Shown here: positions 12,265 through 13,105 of the stretch, in pieces
Numbering within the stretch: position 1 is the first letter of the stretch
Layout: each line of letters starts with the position of its first letter
Source of the DNA: Thermoleophilia bacterium
GTDB taxonomy: Bacteria > Actinomycetota > Thermoleophilia > Gaiellales > JAICJC01
Length of the DNA stretch: 13,105 nucleotides
Assembly: GCA_025928435.1 (NCBI GenBank)
Contig: JAICJM010000106.1
Location: forward strand, 1 to 13,105
Reading direction: 5' to 3'
Translations under genes and position numbers: made by a program
The notes under the pieces: model-generated
Told to the model about the DNA's origin: nothing
What the model saw: only the letters and a program-made list of their open reading frames with translations
Databases searched by the model: none

Positions 12265-13105
12265 CTAGGCCGCGCGCAGCGGCTGCATGTCCGCGGAGGC
12301 GGCCAGCTCGCGCAGGGCCTCGGCCTCCAGCTGGCGGACGCGCTCGCGCGTCAGCCCGACGATGCGGCCGATCTCCTCGAGGTTGCGCGGGTCCTGGCCG
12401 TCGAGGCCGAACCGCAGCTCGAGGATCAGGCGCTTGCGCTCGCCCAGGCGGGCGAGGCCCTCCCGCAGCCGCTCGTGACGCAGGTGCGTCTCGGCCAGCT
12501 CCTCGGGGTTGCCGGCGTCCGGGTCGGCGATCATGTCGCCGAGCTCGGAGTCGCCGTCCTCGCCGACCGGCTCGTGCAGCGACACGGTCTTGCGGGCCAG
12601 GCCGAGCGTCTCGGACACGGCGTCCGACGTCAGCTCGGCGGCGCGGGCGATCTCGTCCTCGGACGGCTCGCGGCCCAGGCTGGCCTCGAGCGAGCGCCGG
12701 GCGCGCTCGATCGCGCGCAGGCGGTCGGAGACGTGCACCGGCAGCCGGATCGTGCGGCCGCTGTTCGCGATGGAGCGCTGCACGGCCTGCCGGATCCACC
12801 AGGTCGCGTACGTCGAGAACTTGAGGTCGCGGCGCCAGTCGAACTTCTCGACCGCGCGGTTCAGGCCGAGCACGCCCTCCTGGATCAGATCGAGGAACGG
12901 CACGCCCTGGCCGCGGTACTGCTTCGCGATCGAGACGACCAGGCGCAGGTTCGACTCGATCATGCGCCGCTTCGCGACGGGGTCGCCGGCCTCGATGCGC
13001 TTCGCCAGCATGACCTCCTCGTCCTTCGTCAGCAGCGGGTAGCGGCCCGCCTGGCGCAGGAAGAGGTCAAGGCTGTTCGTCGTCGCGATCTCGACCTCGA
13101 CGACC
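12265..13105 (-). CDS. Primary-like sigma-70 factor, C-terminal 279 aa (5' end outside window)
   Basis: The minus-strand frame is open from the window edge to the TAG at 12265-12267, so the apparent ATG at 13011 is internal. Visible order: region 1.2 ([20 protein letters not shown]), region 2 with [38 protein letters not shown] and [17 protein letters not shown], the segment TIRLPVHV that begins region 3, region 3 with [14 protein letters not shown], and region 4 with [10 protein letters not shown] and the helix-turn-helix [27 protein letters not shown] read in two pieces. It directs RNA polymerase to -10/-35 promoters. It could be the housekeeping factor or a close group 2 relative; the missing N-terminus prevents a decision. 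The gene converges on the NAD operon and ends at its own terminator. Confidence 0.94.
   Translation of the reverse strand, partial: VVEVEIATTNSLDLFLRQAGRYPLLTKDEEVMLAKRIEAGDPVAKRRMIESNLRLVVSIAKQYRGQGVPFLDLIQEGVLGLNRAVEKFDWRRDLKFSTYATWWIRQAVQRSIANSGRTIRLPVHVSDRLRAIERARRSLEASLGREPSEDEIARAAELTSDAVSETLGLARKTVSLHEPVGEDGDSELGDMIADPDAGNPEELAETHLRHERLREGLARLGERKRLILELRFGLDGQDPRNLEEIGRIVGLTRERVRQLEAEALRELAASADMQPLRAA

Noticed and set aside
10749..12824. Plus-strand ORF of 691 codons spanning the fusion gene, hairpin and sigma gene
   Set aside because: Arg/Pro/Gly-rich shadow frame that runs through the terminator and antisense to the sigma factor; no domain seen.
12265..13011. Sigma factor starting at the ATG at 13011
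   Set aside because: The frame is open to the window edge and the upstream residues form region 1.2, so that ATG is internal.

Overview
The window is very GC-rich (well above 65% by eye) and uses many GTG starts. Neighbouring genes mostly overlap by 4 bases. No secretin gene appears beside the Tad pilus genes, and the sigma factor is of the primary type. Together these features suggest a high-GC actinobacterium. The mix of VKOR, a DUF929-type thioredoxin-fold protein and a Tad pilus would fit the class Thermoleophilia, but that placement is an inference from gene content, not from an alignment.

Region 1 (1-5370, + strand) is a tightly packed operon. It holds the end of a sensor histidine kinase, an unrecognised 237-aa protein with a C-terminal zinc-ribbon motif, a CpaB-like SAF protein, a TadZ/CpaE ATPase, the CpaF/TadA assembly ATPase, and compact TadB and TadC platform proteins. 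Every junction overlaps (4 or 22 bases), so the kinase and the unknown protein appear translationally coupled to the Tad pilus machine.

Region 2 (5371-5709) has no confident gene and a lower GC content than its surroundings. It holds a good sigma-70 promoter that starts inside the tadC stop codon, two possible tiny ORFs, and an inverted repeat just ahead of the next gene.

Region 3 (5710-8859, + strand) holds a 72-aa Flp-type pilin with a Gly/His-rich tail, a membrane-anchored thioredoxin-fold DUF929-like protein with a CPFC motif, a VKOR-type quinone-linked disulfide oxidoreductase, a 32-aa single-pass membrane protein, and an aldehyde dehydrogenase. The thioredoxin-fold protein and VKOR look like a disulfide-forming pair. 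Several ATG starts here have a -10-like hexamer 6-8 bases upstream and no ribosome binding site, which suggests leaderless transcripts.

Region 4 (8880-12216, + strand) is an NAD salvage operon: an NrtR-type Nudix/winged-helix regulator, nicotinate phosphoribosyltransferase (PncB), and one continuous 446-aa protein that joins a complete-looking nicotinamidase (PncA) to a complete-looking ammonia-dependent NAD synthetase (NadE). The PncA half releases ammonia and the NadE half consumes ammonia, so this fusion is the most interesting item in the window.

Region 5 (12217-13105) holds a 16-bp hairpin with a T-tract on the minus strand, acting as terminator between the convergent units, and the C-terminal 279 residues of a primary-like sigma-70 factor on the minus strand whose 5' end lies outside the window. 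I saw no tRNA, rRNA, CRISPR array, insertion sequence or integrase.
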